From a virus: a stretch of DNA of 48,005 nt. The notes below the pieces were generated by a model. The model did no database searches and was not told the origin of the DNA. It saw only the letters and a program-made list of their open reading frames with translations. The DNA is taken from positions 1-48,005 of the IMG/VR virus record IMGVR_UViG_3300020118_000025; one strand, 5' to 3'. Numbering within the stretch: position 1 is the stretch's first letter; each line of letters starts with the position of its first letter. A program made the position numbers and the translations under genes. This document shows, one piece after another, positions 39,360 to 47,526 of the stretch.

Positions 39360-40564
39360 TGACCACCAACACCGCACTGACGACCCAACAACGCGCCGCG
39401 CTGGCGCTTGACTCCAGCAAGACCGAAGCACAGTTGCGCGAGCTGGTCGCTTCCTCTGCCGATATCGTGGCAGTAATCGACAACGCCGGCCGCGAGCAGG
39501 CGCATCGCATTGGTATGAATCTCAAGGGCGCACGGGTCGCTATCGAGAAGACCGGCAAAGCTGCCAGGATGGATGCTACGGAATTTTCCAAAAGCGTAAT
39601 TGCCGAAGAAGCTCGCCTGAAAGCCATCATCGAGCCGGAAGAATCCCGCGTCTTGGCCCTGCGCGACAAGTGGGACGCTGAGCGCGAGGCTGAGAAGCAA
39701 GCCAAGATCGCCGCTGAGCGGGCGCGGGTCGAGGCCATCCAGTACCGTATTACCGAGTTCGGCCAGATCGTCGCAAAGTCGGCCGGCAAGAAATCCGATA
39801 AGATCATTGCGCTGCAATGCGAGTTGGCCGAATACATCATCAACGATGAACTGTTCGGCGAATTCATCCCGCAGGCGACCGCAGCCAAGAACGAAGCAGC
39901 GCTTGCACTGGCTGCCGCATTAGCTTCCGCAGAAGAGGCCGAGCAAGCCGCAGAATCCGCCCGTCTCCAGCGCGAGGAAGAAGACCGCCAGCGCGCCGAG
40001 CAGGCCGCCGAGAACGCACGCCAGAAGGCCGAGAACGACCGTGTAGCCGCTGAGCAGGCAGCCGCGCGTAAGCAGATCGCCGACGAGGCAGCAGCGCAGC
40101 AAGCGGCCATCGCCAAGCAGCAGGCCGAAGCCGAAGCCAAGATCAAGGCCGCAGCCGACGAACTCACCAAGCAGGCGGCCGCAGATCAAGCCGAGCGTGA
40201 CAAAGTGATGGCCGAAACCAAGCGCCAGATGGAAGCTCAGCAGGCCGCTATCAACGCCGAGCGCGCCAAGCTCGAAGAAGAGAAGCGCGCGGCGCAACAA
40301 GCCAAGGACGACGCGGCCAAACTGGAAGAGGATCACACCCAGGCGCTGGAGATTGATGCCGAGCGTGACCAGTACCTGAAAGATATCGCCGCAGTCGTCC
40401 ATGCCCCGGCCGTAGCCGATGCGCTGATTTCCGAATCGCTCGACCGGCCCGATGCCGAGCCAAGCGACGAAGAAATCGTTGATGCCTACCTTGAGGCATT
40501 CGGCGGCACCAAGGAGCAGGCCTTAGAGCGCCTGAGCCGCTTTGTTGCTGCTCTGACGGCATGA
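39359..40564 (+). CDS. Coiled-coil protein of the recombination operon
   Basis: 401 aa. N-terminal 150 residues are helical (AQLRELVASSADIVAVIDN, ESRVLALRDKWDAEREAEKQAK). Residues about 190-330 are an Ala/Glu/Lys/Gln-rich long coiled coil. The C-terminal region ends YLEAFGGTKEQALERL. Similar DUF1351-like or unnamed proteins lie between exonuclease and NinB genes. TAATG overlap with the exonuclease. Confidence 0.72.
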   Translation: MTTNTALTTQQRAALALDSSKTEAQLRELVASSADIVAVIDNAGREQAHRIGMNLKGARVAIEKTGKAARMDATEFSKSVIAEEARLKAIIEPEESRVLALRDKWDAEREAEKQAKIAAERARVEAIQYRITEFGQIVAKSAGKKSDKIIALQCELAEYIINDELFGEFIPQATAAKNEAALALAAALASAEEAEQAAESARLQREEEDRQRAEQAAENARQKAENDRVAAEQAAARKQIADEAAAQQAAIAKQQAEAEAKIKAAADELTKQAAADQAERDKVMAETKRQMEAQQAAINAERAKLEEEKRAAQQAKDDAAKLEEDHTQALEIDAERDQYLKDIAAVVHAPAVADALISESLDRPDAEPSDEEIVDAYLEAFGGTKEQALERLSRFVAALTA

Positions 40565-40836
40565 TTAGATCGAGCGCGCAAAATAAAATCTTCCATAGCA
40601 TCATGGGAGACTTTGCGCGCTCGTTCGCCCATGAAGGCGTTAGATTGACCGCTGCCGAGTGGAAGACGTTGCTAGTAGTGTTCTTTCCGCTCGCGCTTGC
40701 AGAGGCTGACGGCGCGCCCATTCCACATGCCACAGCGCCCGAATCCACCTCCAAGATGGACGTCGACCGCATGAGTTGCCTTATCGAATACTGTTACTTT
40801 ATTGGTACACGGTTCGGCGTTACTTTTGCAGATTGA
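40561..40836 (+). CDS. ninB: NinB-like recombination protein (short)
   Basis: 91 aa. RSSAQNKIFHSIMGDFAR corresponds to the RSxxQN segment of NinB, RLTAAEWKTLLVVFF to its WK segment, and APESTSKMDVDRMSCLIEYCYFIGTRFGVTF to its C-terminal region. It is shorter than lambda NinB (about 146 aa) because its N-terminal part is missing. NinB binds single-stranded DNA and helps the annealing reaction. Confidence 0.8.
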   Translation: MIRSSAQNKIFHSIMGDFARSFAHEGVRLTAAEWKTLLVVFFPLALAEADGAPIPHATAPESTSKMDVDRMSCLIEYCYFIGTRFGVTFAD

Positions 40837-40838
40837 GA

Positions 40839-40867
40839 TTGCATTTACAAAATCATTATGCTATAGT
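40839..40867 (+). promoter_or_regulatory. Promoter-like element (TTGCAT-N17-TATAGT)
   Basis: The best copy of the element: TTGCAT at 40839, 17-nt spacer, TATAGT at 40862. Its downstream TACATGGGCAGCGC is shared with the 26581 copy. It leads to the 42-aa gene and the accessory operon. Confidence 0.65.
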
Positions 40868-40912
40868 TCTTACATGGGCAGCGCACTGGCGCGGCGAAAA
40901 TTGGAGAGCATT

Positions 40913-41041
40913 ATGGGTAATACTTATTGGGCAAGCACTGGATTGATGGACGACTTTGGCGACACGATTGTCCATCAAGATATGAGTAGCCTGAACCTGA
41001 TGATCGGCTCCCTATCGGCATTCTGGTTCTGGAACGCCTAA
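40913..41041 (+). CDS. 42-aa peptide at head of accessory operon
   Basis: ATG at 40913 with GGAGA 5 nt upstream. It ends LSAFWFWNA. No homology recognised. A CCCGG-TTCG-CCGGG hairpin follows at 41052-41065. The arrangement promoter-tiny gene-hairpin is the same as at 26581-26870. Confidence 0.6.
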   Translation: MGNTYWASTGLMDDFGDTIVHQDMSSLNLMIGSLSAFWFWNA

Positions 41042-41087
41042 ACCACCCCGCCCGGTTCGCCGGGCCATCTTTACCTCGGGACACAAA

Positions 41088-42020
41088 ATGATTGACTTGA
41101 AAAAAATAGCTGACGAGATTGCCATCGGCAAGGCTGGATCGGTAGATAGCTGGTCTCTGCCAATCTCGGACGTTGAGCAGATGCTCGACTTGATCTACAA
41201 GCAGGAGGGTGAATTGTCGGCTGCGCGCAAGGCGAACGACATTCTGCTTGAGCAGTCCAATTCGCAGATCAGTGAAATCTACACGCTGGAAACCGCGCTC
41301 GCCGAGATTCAGGGCCGCATGGGCGCGCTGATTTTGGCGCAAGAGGCAACTGTTAAGGAATCCTTAAACGTTGCCGGCGAGCTGCCGCTGCTGCCGGCCA
41401 AGGCCTATCTGGGTGGCGATGAAGCATTCGGCGACGTTATCACGGGCTATACCGACGAGTGCATGCACGACTACGGCCGCGCCTGCATCGCTGCAGCCCG
41501 CCCCGCGATCTGGTACGAGGGCTGTGATACGGCGCTGGCGCACGGGCCGAAGGTGGCGCCGGCTGTTGATCTGTCGGGGCTTACTGCCTACGAGTTTAAA
41601 AAATTCCCCACCTCGGAGGCGATACTCTTTTACGAGGCTTCCGACGTCCGCGCCCTGCTTGCGGCCGCGCCAGTAGCGCCGACTGCCCCGACCGACATCA
41701 GCGTCCGGCTTCGTGCGCTGCGCTCCTTCGGCCCCGAGCACTTCGAGCTGCTGGTGCAGGCCGCCGACGAGATCGACCGCTACTACGGCGCTATGCTGGC
41801 ATGGAAGCAGGCGGCCGAGACGAAGGACCGAAAGCTGTCGGAAGAGATGTGCGCGCGGGTTGACGAGCGCGTAGCTGCCCGCATCGCTGAAGGCAACCCG
41901 CTCACCCAAGCGCAGATCGACCACATCGGCGAGCAGTGGGACGGCTGTTCATACGACGGTGTTGACGACATCGGCGCCGCGCTACGTTTCGAGCTGGCGA
42001 AGATCGGAGGTGTGAAATGA
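41088..42020 (+). CDS. Mosaic accessory protein
   Basis: 310 aa. Helical start, AYLGGDEAFGDVITGYTDECMHDYGRACIAAARP module, a Pro/Ala linker (AAAPVAPTAPTD), then a helical C-terminal domain. Such modular proteins are common in phages but have no known role. Ends overlap the next gene by 4 nt. Confidence 0.7.
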   Translation: MIDLKKIADEIAIGKAGSVDSWSLPISDVEQMLDLIYKQEGELSAARKANDILLEQSNSQISEIYTLETALAEIQGRMGALILAQEATVKESLNVAGELPLLPAKAYLGGDEAFGDVITGYTDECMHDYGRACIAAARPAIWYEGCDTALAHGPKVAPAVDLSGLTAYEFKKFPTSEAILFYEASDVRALLAAAPVAPTAPTDISVRLRALRSFGPEHFELLVQAADEIDRYYGAMLAWKQAAETKDRKLSEEMCARVDERVAARIAEGNPLTQAQIDHIGEQWDGCSYDGVDDIGAALRFELAKIGGVK

Positions 42021-43147
42021 GCGCGCACAAGGAAGCCTGGCAGGTGATGATGTCGGCGGATGCGCTATGCCCAACGGAACGTTCGCACCCTGAACGCATG
42101 CGCTGGATGGCCGGCTACTTCTTGGCGAACTTCGCCATCGAGCAGCCAGCGCTGGCCGCACCTGTCAAGGAATGCTTGACGACTGAACTCCCGCTGCCCG
42201 AGCGCGATGGCGATTGGGCGGGGGATGACTGGTACACCGCAGCTACATTGCGCGCCCACACCGCGCGCGCCGTAGCCGCAGCACTCGCCACCCCGCCAGC
42301 AAGCGCGCAGGCAGTGGCCCAACACATACCGGCTAACTTCACAACGCACCGCTCCGCATGGCGTGACGCCATCGTGATGGCCCGTGACAGCGCGCCATCT
42401 GCAACGGTCGATAGCGACGAGCGCGGGTACTGGCAGCATGAACTGGATGCGTTTGATCGGTCGTTTTACCGCCTATTGGCCGGCGAGTTGAGACGGCAGG
42501 CAGTGGCCCCGGCGCAGGTTGAGCAGAAACCGCGAGGCTGGCTTACTGGTGATAGCTCACATCATCGTCAAGGAACTTTGGAAACATTCACTTCAAGCTA
42601 TGAGTTTGCACTCTCGGAGTGTGCCGAATGGAACAGATACGCTCGTCAAGACAATGACCCCGAACACATCGACCGAGTCCCTGAACCACTCTACACACGC
42701 CCACAAGCAGCGCAGCCAGCCGCACAGGACTCTATCGAAGCTGCCGAGCTGCAAACTCTACTTCTGACTGAATTCGAGTGCTACCGTCCAACTTATCCGG
42801 CCGGCATTATGGCGTGGGCGCGTTCGGCGCTGCTGGATAATTCTCCGCATCGTGCAAAGCTAGCCGCGCAGGTGGCGGGGCTGACGGATACTGATGCAAA
42901 CCGTATCGCGGACATCCTGAAGTACCCCGGCGAATGGGATATTGCCGCTTACCCCAACATTGGGGAAGCACTGATTGAATTTGTATCGGCGCATAGCTGC
43001 CCCGGGCCGGATCTGACGACCCAAGAGATTGACGCAATCGCGAACAAGTTCAACTGGCACAACGCGCGCTGCTGCGGCACGCATTACCAGTTCGCTCGCG
43101 CCATCCTCGCCGCCAAGTCCGCGCCGGCTGATGGGGGTGGGGTATGA
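42017..43147 (+). CDS. Mosaic accessory protein
   Basis: 376 aa. Three domain-like parts joined by Ala/Pro linkers: an N-terminal ALAAPVKECLTTELPLPERDGD, a middle with NDPEHIDRVPEPLYTRP, and a C-terminal VSAHSCPGPDLTTQEIDAIA and CCGTHYQFARAILAA. Unknown function, part of the same operon with 4-nt overlaps. Confidence 0.7.
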   Translation: MSAHKEAWQVMMSADALCPTERSHPERMRWMAGYFLANFAIEQPALAAPVKECLTTELPLPERDGDWAGDDWYTAATLRAHTARAVAAALATPPASAQAVAQHIPANFTTHRSAWRDAIVMARDSAPSATVDSDERGYWQHELDAFDRSFYRLLAGELRRQAVAPAQVEQKPRGWLTGDSSHHRQGTLETFTSSYEFALSECAEWNRYARQDNDPEHIDRVPEPLYTRPQAAQPAAQDSIEAAELQTLLLTEFECYRPTYPAGIMAWARSALLDNSPHRAKLAAQVAGLTDTDANRIADILKYPGEWDIAAYPNIGEALIEFVSAHSCPGPDLTTQEIDAIANKFNWHNARCCGTHYQFARAILAAKSAPADGGGV

Positions 43148-44058
43148 GTGCCACTAGTTTCGGCATGGCTGAGGCCGACGCAATCCAGCTTGAGCGCTAC
43201 GGGATTGGCGGCTTGGTTCGTATTAAGAACGCAACCATCAAGGCCCACCAGTCCGTGCTTGCCGAGAGAGATAAGGAAATCGCCGACCTGCGCGCAGCCC
43301 TGGCCGCTGCTACGGCACAGCAGCCAGTGGCTGGAGGCGCCGACCTGCGCGCTACAGTGCGCGGACTCGACAGCATCGGCATGCGGCTCGGCGCTGACCT
43401 AACACAGATGCCAACCGTGACCGTCAACGGCACTGACTGCCTGTCGCGCGAAGAAGTCATGGGCCGGCTGATGGCGTGGCGGCGCGAGTGGGACGCGAAC
43501 TCCAAGGCGCGGCCAGATCCTCGTGCGGTGCAGCCAGTGGCGGGCGACGAGCGCGCGGCTTTTGAGGCGTGGGCGAAGGCCGAAGGCCTGATTCAAGAAT
43601 CGTTCGGTATTCGCTCGACAAGTTCGATGTGTGGCGTGGCCGAGAAAGCATTCCAAGCTGGCCACGCCCACTCAGCCCGCCAGATCGCCACGCTGCACGC
43701 GGTGATTGCCGATCTGACGGCTGAGCGGGGCGGGACAAAGTTTGATGAAGTTCTTGCGCTTGAATTGGCCCACGATTGCGGCGTGCGCTTCAAGGATGAT
43801 ATGCCTATTACCTCGGTCGAGGATACGCTAATCGAATACGCGCATGCCATATTGCGCAACTTCGCGCCGCAACCCATGGCGCCGGCCGGCTGGCAATGGG
43901 TGCCTAAGGAGCCGACCATTGAAATGATCGCGGCGCTTGCGTGGGGAGGCGACGAGATTTTGGCAATTGGGCAAGCCGCAATCACTGATGGCGTCTATGA
44001 CGGATACGCCAGCATGCTGGCCGCCGCCCCTGCTGCGCCTACTGGGAGCAGGGAATGA
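43144..44058 (+). CDS. Mosaic accessory protein
   Basis: 304 aa. ELEAKIA-type helix, VNGTDCLSREEVMGRLMAWR, EAWAKAEGL and a final GWQWVPKEPTIEMIAALA module ending ASMLAAAPAAP, recurrent units in phage accessory proteins. Unknown role. Confidence 0.7.
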   Translation: MSATSFGMAEADAIQLERYGIGGLVRIKNATIKAHQSVLAERDKEIADLRAALAAATAQQPVAGGADLRATVRGLDSIGMRLGADLTQMPTVTVNGTDCLSREEVMGRLMAWRREWDANSKARPDPRAVQPVAGDERAAFEAWAKAEGLIQESFGIRSTSSMCGVAEKAFQAGHAHSARQIATLHAVIADLTAERGGTKFDEVLALELAHDCGVRFKDDMPITSVEDTLIEYAHAILRNFAPQPMAPAGWQWVPKEPTIEMIAALAWGGDEILAIGQAAITDGVYDGYASMLAAAPAAPTGSRE

Positions 44059-44360
44059 GCCTAGTTGACCAACTCCTCACCACCCGCACGCCGCTGGAGC
44101 TGGCGAAGGAGCTGGCGGCCACGGCCAAAGAAAATGCCGCGCTGTGCGAGCGCGTGGCGCGGCTGGAGACTGAGCTTTTCTGGCTGAAGGTTCCGCAAGA
44201 ATGTGAGTGGAAGCCGCTTGATCCTGATTTTGATTACCCTTCGTGGGAATCGGCTTGCGGTCACGCGTGGTCTTTTACCGATGGAGGCCCAGAGGAAAAC
44301 CATGTTGCATTTTGTCAGGGTTGCGGAAAGCCCGTTAAATTAGGAGGCGAGAGTGAGTGA
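44055..44360 (+). CDS. Zinc-ribbon-like accessory protein
   Basis: 101 aa. Helical start (ELAATAKENAALCERVARLETELFW) then a cysteine pair CQGCGKPV at the end and CGHAW at about 70, suggesting a zinc site. Four-nt overlap with its neighbour. Confidence 0.7.
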   Translation: MSLVDQLLTTRTPLELAKELAATAKENAALCERVARLETELFWLKVPQECEWKPLDPDFDYPSWESACGHAWSFTDGGPEENHVAFCQGCGKPVKLGGESE

Positions 44361-44826
44361 TGTGATGCTTTTCGGCGTGCTGCGCATGCCCTACGAAATG
44401 GCGATGGAAGGCGAGATTGCCCGCTTGCAGTTTTACAATCGCGCGCAGGAGGCCGCGAATCGTCTTGAGCGCGTAGAGAGTGAGCTTACGGCTTTGCGTG
44501 CAGCCGCTGGAGCACTTATCAAGGCCAAGGGCCGCTATCACACGGAGCAGAATTACCGAGGGCTTGTGGCGGCGTTTGATGCGGATGGCAAGAATAGCCA
44601 TGCCAAGCTGGGAGGATCGATAGGCGCATACCAACGCGGCAGCGAGGCCACACGTAAGCAGATCGATGCAGCTATCGCCATGGCCGATGCGATGATGCTC
44701 CAAGCAAAGCCGGTAGGTGATCGGCGCAAGCTTCCAGCCCCGATTGGCTTCTCCGAGCGCCGCCAGCAAGACCGCCGAGCAATGCAGCGCGCGAACATGT
44801 TGCGCATGCAGTCCGAAGACGATTGA
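44353..44826 (+). CDS. Conserved hypothetical phage protein (GTG start)
   Basis: 157 aa from a GTG at 44353 with AGGAGG 5 nt upstream. FGVLRMPYEMAMEGEIARLQFY and a DRRK-rich C-terminus. The N-terminal phrase is conserved in phages, mostly of unknown role. Overlaps the previous stop. Confidence 0.72.
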   Translation: MSDVMLFGVLRMPYEMAMEGEIARLQFYNRAQEAANRLERVESELTALRAAAGALIKAKGRYHTEQNYRGLVAAFDADGKNSHAKLGGSIGAYQRGSEATRKQIDAAIAMADAMMLQAKPVGDRRKLPAPIGFSERRQQDRRAMQRANMLRMQSEDD

Positions 44827-44887
44827 CGTAAAATTAGGCAAGACGTTCCGGCCCGACAGACCGGCTTTTTAGCTAGGAGCTTTTCTA

Positions 44888-45193
44888 ATGACTTCCAAGG
44901 TAACAGTTGTTTTGAGCGTGACCGCAACCGAATTCCCGGTTGGCACTGCTGCGCCAGTCCTTACCCGCGTCGAGATTCTGGACGCGTCGGGCAATGTCGT
45001 CTTCTCGCAAGACTCGGGCTACGAGTTCACGGGCGTGCAGGATGGCGAATACGCGATGCGTGCGAGCGCAATTGATGGCAATGGCAACCAAGTCGGCAGC
45101 GCCTATACGCAGCCGTTCAACGTCTTCACTGCGCCGACCACCGTCACTTTCGACCTTCCAACCGGCGCTACTATTTCGGTCACGCCGGAATAA
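44888..45193 (+). CDS. Small beta-rich (Ig-like) protein
   Basis: 101 aa; AGGAGC before the ATG. A beta-sandwich-like sequence (VLSVTATEFPVGTAAPVLTRVEI) ending VTFDLPTGATISVTPE. It could be a virion decoration or a secreted protein without signal. Last large plus-strand gene; the start of the next ORF is coupled. Confidence 0.68.
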   Translation: MTSKVTVVLSVTATEFPVGTAAPVLTRVEILDASGNVVFSQDSGYEFTGVQDGEYAMRASAIDGNGNQVGSAYTQPFNVFTAPTTVTFDLPTGATISVTPE

Positions 45194-45294
45194 TGTGCTT
45201 CGTCAATTGGGTGTTGGGCTTCTTCGGCTTGCGTATCGTGCGGGTCTTCGATGTACCAACCGGTGCAAAGATTGATGTTCAGCAGACCAAGTAA
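45193..45294 (+). CDS. 33-aa ORF echoing the upstream protein's C-terminus
   Basis: Starts at the TAATG overlap with the 101-aa gene. Hydrophobic start (MCFVNWVLGFFGLRIVRV), then FDVPTGAKIDVQQTK, which resembles FDLPTGATISVTPE at the end of its neighbour. Followed at once by a terminator. It may be a duplicated remnant. Confidence 0.55.
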   Translation: MCFVNWVLGFFGLRIVRVFDVPTGAKIDVQQTK

Positions 45295-45296
45295 CC

Positions 45297-45316
45297 AAGC
45301 CCCGCGAGGGGCTTTT
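45297..45316. terminator. Terminator between rightward operon and lysis genes
   Basis: AAGCCCC, loop GCGA, GGGGCTT, then T4. It ends the plus-strand operon; on the other strand the hairpin also lies just past the Rz stop, so it may serve both. Confidence 0.85.
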
Positions 45317-45806
45317 ACTTTACCGCTTCGTTTCGGGGCCAGCTATCGGCAAGGGTTTTTGTATCGCTGGCGTGGCGGTCAGTGATTTCAGCCAGCGCTC
45401 TATATCGTCCCGTGCAGTCTGCGAGTACAGTTGTAAGGGTTGCGGTTGAGTCACGGAGGGCATCAACGGTAGCGCTGGGCACGCCGTTGCGGATGGCGCC
45501 GAGCGCGTCGCGCAGCCCGGCAGAAGCAGCAGAACTGCCAGCAGCGACAGTACGTAAAGTTTGCTCACGTTCATTCCCCTTATCAACGGCGTCGGCCACT
45601 TGGCCCTGTAGTTCTTTCTCGCGCTTGTCGGCGGCGGCTTTGGCTTCGACAAGTTTTTGCGCGTACTCGGCGCGGACTTCATTTCGGCCAATATCGCGCT
45701 CTCGCTCGCAGAACTCGTGGAAGCCATACAGCAGGCCGGCGAGCAGCGCAAAGGCCGCCAGAAGATCAAGCGGTAGCTTGTAGCGTGCGAGTGCCAGCAG
45801 CATCAT
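45315..45806 (-). CDS. Rz: Rz-like inner-membrane spanin
   Basis: 163 aa from the ATG at 45806, overlapping the endolysin stop (ATGA); a longer upstream reading is ruled out by the neighbouring gene. An N-terminal membrane anchor (LPLDLLAAFALLAGLLYGF), then a coiled coil (YAQKLVEAKAAADKREKELQGQV). It bridges to Rz1 to fuse the two membranes at lysis. Confidence 0.87.
   Translation of the reverse strand: MMLLALARYKLPLDLLAAFALLAGLLYGFHEFCERERDIGRNEVRAEYAQKLVEAKAAADKREKELQGQVADAVDKGNEREQTLRTVAAGSSAASAGLRDALGAIRNGVPSATVDALRDSTATLTTVLADCTGRYRALAEITDRHASDTKTLADSWPRNEAVK
45320..45574 (-). CDS. Rz1: Rz1-like outer-membrane lipoprotein spanin (nested)
   Basis: 84 aa from the ATG at 45574, read in another frame wholly inside Rz. 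Signal peptide LSLLAVLLLLPGC has a lipobox (LLPGC), and the mature part is Pro-rich (TACPALPLMPSVTQPQP). This nested arrangement is the classical Rz/Rz1 pair. Confidence 0.87.
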   Translation of the reverse strand: MNVSKLYVLSLLAVLLLLPGCATRSAPSATACPALPLMPSVTQPQPLQLYSQTARDDIERWLKSLTATPAIQKPLPIAGPETKR

Positions 45807-46285
45807 GCCACGACCCCGCCAGCGGCCACGTAAGCCGCTTGCAGAACGCTTAGCGGGCGTTCTGGCTGCGAGTACCCAGCGCCCGGCAGCGAGGCCCAGC
45901 GGCTGCGGCAAGCCTGCACGGCGTCAGCGAACTTGCCGGCCTCAATCATGCCGATTGCGCCGCACTCTTTGATAAGCTGGATCGCCCACTTGTCTTGCGA
46001 TTCGGGGCCGAAGTCCGGCAGGTTCAGTTGCTGCTTGTAGGCCAGCCAGTAGCGCCCCAAGAACTGATATCGGCCGGCTGCGCTGCTGGTCAAGCCCTTA
46101 CGGTTAATGAGCTTGGCGGGGCGCACAGCGAACGGATGAAAGCGAAAGTCCGTGAAAACTTCGGGCCGGCCGTCAATGCCGGTGACGATCACATCAAACC
46201 CGTTGCATTTTGTCGCTGGGCTGGTGCTGGTTCCCTCGCTGAATGCAATAGTGTCGAGGAAAGCTTTAAGGTTTGGGTGCATCAT
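45803..46285 (-). CDS. R: Endolysin, lambda R-type lytic transglycosylase (GH104)
   Basis: 160 aa. FLDTIAFSEGT (Glu of SEG as catalytic residue), DVIVTGIDGRPEVFTDFRFHP, SAAGRYQFLGRYW and C-terminal helices match lambda R. It cleaves the glycan strands of peptidoglycan from the cytoplasm after holin opening. It lies between holin and spanin genes. Confidence 0.9.
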   Translation of the reverse strand: MMHPNLKAFLDTIAFSEGTSTSPATKCNGFDVIVTGIDGRPEVFTDFRFHPFAVRPAKLINRKGLTSSAAGRYQFLGRYWLAYKQQLNLPDFGPESQDKWAIQLIKECGAIGMIEAGKFADAVQACRSRWASLPGAGYSQPERPLSVLQAAYVAAGGVVA

Positions 46286-46523
46286 CCGACTCCTTCGGGG
46301 TCTGCGAAATCACGCGGCAGACGATGCCGGCCACGAACACGGCAGCGGTAACGCCGGCCATCCATTGTGGTGGGATCGTTTCCTTGAGCTGCTCATACAT
46401 CGTCGCATAGGTCGCCGCCATGGCAACGCCGATGGTGTTCGCCTGCACGCTCAAGAGCTTGTAAGCCTTGCGCCACTCGTCAATCAGCATCATCGCCTCC
46501 CAGTAGGTCAACGCCCATTTCAT
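46266..46523 (-). CDS. Holin-like small membrane protein
   Basis: 85 aa. WALTYWEAMMLIDEWRKAYKLLSVQANTIG is the start of DUF7940-type holins; a membrane span (MAGVTAAVFVAGIVCRVI) follows, then a charged tail. It probably sets the time of lysis. It overlaps the upstream gene by 44 nt and the endolysin by 20. Confidence 0.75.
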   Translation of the reverse strand: MKWALTYWEAMMLIDEWRKAYKLLSVQANTIGVAMAATYATMYEQLKETIPPQWMAGVTAAVFVAGIVCRVISQTPKESDDAPKP

Positions 46524-46782
46524 GAGCCTTTTCTTTCAGCAAGCGGCTGCGGATTTTTTCATTCTCGGACTTGATCCAGTTTAGCCGCGCAAGTACCAAG
46601 ACGCCCAGCAGGCCAGCCCACACGGCAAGCGAAGCGCCAAGCCCGGTTATCCACTGCTGGAGCGATGCAAGGCCCGCAGCCGTGCTAAACGCAGATGTGG
46701 CAACGGTAGCCGCCGCTATGGTTTTTGGGCTTTCAACAACCCGCTCAATCGCGACGTGAAAGTCGTTTAGCCAATTCATCAT
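46480..46782 (-). CDS. Second holin-like or lysis-associated membrane protein
   Basis: 100 aa with two membrane segments (AATVATSAFSTAAGLASL and ASLAVWAGLLGVLVLARL) and a basic-acidic tail. Small two-span proteins of this kind next to an endolysin are often holins or antiholins. Overlaps the 141-aa gene (ATGA). Confidence 0.7.
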   Translation of the reverse strand: MMNWLNDFHVAIERVVESPKTIAAATVATSAFSTAAGLASLQQWITGLGASLAVWAGLLGVLVLARLNWIKSENEKIRSRLLKEKAHEMGVDLLGGDDAD

Positions 46783-47204
46783 TCCGCCTTTTCCGACGCG
46801 AGGTAAGAACGTCCACGAGTAACGCTACGAACCAAATCCCGCCAGTAAGAATAGTTAAAAACATCGCCCCCACCCATGACAATAAGTCGCATGGCAAGCG
46901 CATAATTTACCCCCGCTATCGCTTTGTTATAAAGTTCTGGCGGGGAATAGGCCAGATACATCGCCCAGCCGAGAGCGTTAATGCAGATCGAAGCAATGCA
47001 TAGGGCTTCAATATCTCGGCGCAGCGAGCCACTCAAAAACTTTTCAACGCATCGGTACATCAAACAGTCCACTGTTGCCGCGCCGGCGTAGTACACAGTC
47101 CAGCCAAACTCGTTGCGAGAATATCCGGCCATGAATAGATCAAATGCCATTCCCGACAGCAGGAACAGCATCCAAAGCGCTAACCGTGAACGGAAAGAAT
47201 TCAC
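46779..47204 (-). CDS. Four-span membrane protein of the lysis region
   Basis: 141 aa; hydrophobic segments near residues 8-26, 32-50, 68-86 and 95-112. No family recognised. Position between tail fibre and holins suggests a lysis or superinfection role but this is a guess. Confidence 0.62.
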   Translation of the reverse strand: MNSFRSRLALWMLFLLSGMAFDLFMAGYSRNEFGWTVYYAGAATVDCLMYRCVEKFLSGSLRRDIEALCIASICINALGWAMYLAYSPPELYNKAIAGVNYALAMRLIVMGGGDVFNYSYWRDLVRSVTRGRSYLASEKAE

Positions 47205-47317
47205 GCCGTCTTTTTCTTCGTGGTGCTAGCTGGTGCAGGGGCAGGAGCCTTTTCTTGTTCCTTGGTTGGTGGACGCTCGCCACCTTGGCCGCCTGTTGCA
47301 AAGTTTTGATTTTTCAT
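47201..47317 (-). CDS. 38-aa Pro/Ala/Lys-rich peptide
   Basis: ATG at 47317, weak AAAGAAAG site. KEQEKAPAPAPASTTKKK shows the low-complexity character. Overlaps the next gene (ATGA). Small Pro-Ala-Lys proteins are frequent near tail fibre genes; role unknown. Confidence 0.6.
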   Translation of the reverse strand: MKNQNFATGGQGGERPPTKEQEKAPAPAPASTTKKKTA

Positions 47318-47331
47318 GATTTGCTTTCTTT

Positions 47332-47526
47332 TTAAAACGGTGGAAGGAAGATGTATGTTTCGGTGCCTTCGTCGAAGACGTATCGCCATCCCATCTGAAC
47401 TGGGGAGTCGAGCGGGAGAATATGCTCCTCGCTGCCTGCTGGCCCCGAGCAACTGGCGTTGCCGCTCAAGTCCATCAGGTAGATGATGCTCACAACGAGG
47501 CCATCTTTGGTGTAGGTATATTTCAT
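47332..47526 (-). CDS. Small protein downstream of tail fibre
   Basis: 64 aa. Beta-rich (MKYTYTKDGLVVSIIYLMDL). Four-nt overlap with its neighbour. May be a fibre chaperone or assembly factor by position only. Confidence 0.65.
   Translation of the reverse strand: MKYTYTKDGLVVSIIYLMDLSGNASCSGPAGSEEHILPLDSPVQMGWRYVFDEGTETYIFLPPF

Noticed and set aside
44826-44888. Promoter before the 101-aa gene
   Set aside because: TTGACG is present but no acceptable -10 lies 16-18 nt downstream, and the repeated promoter element is absent.
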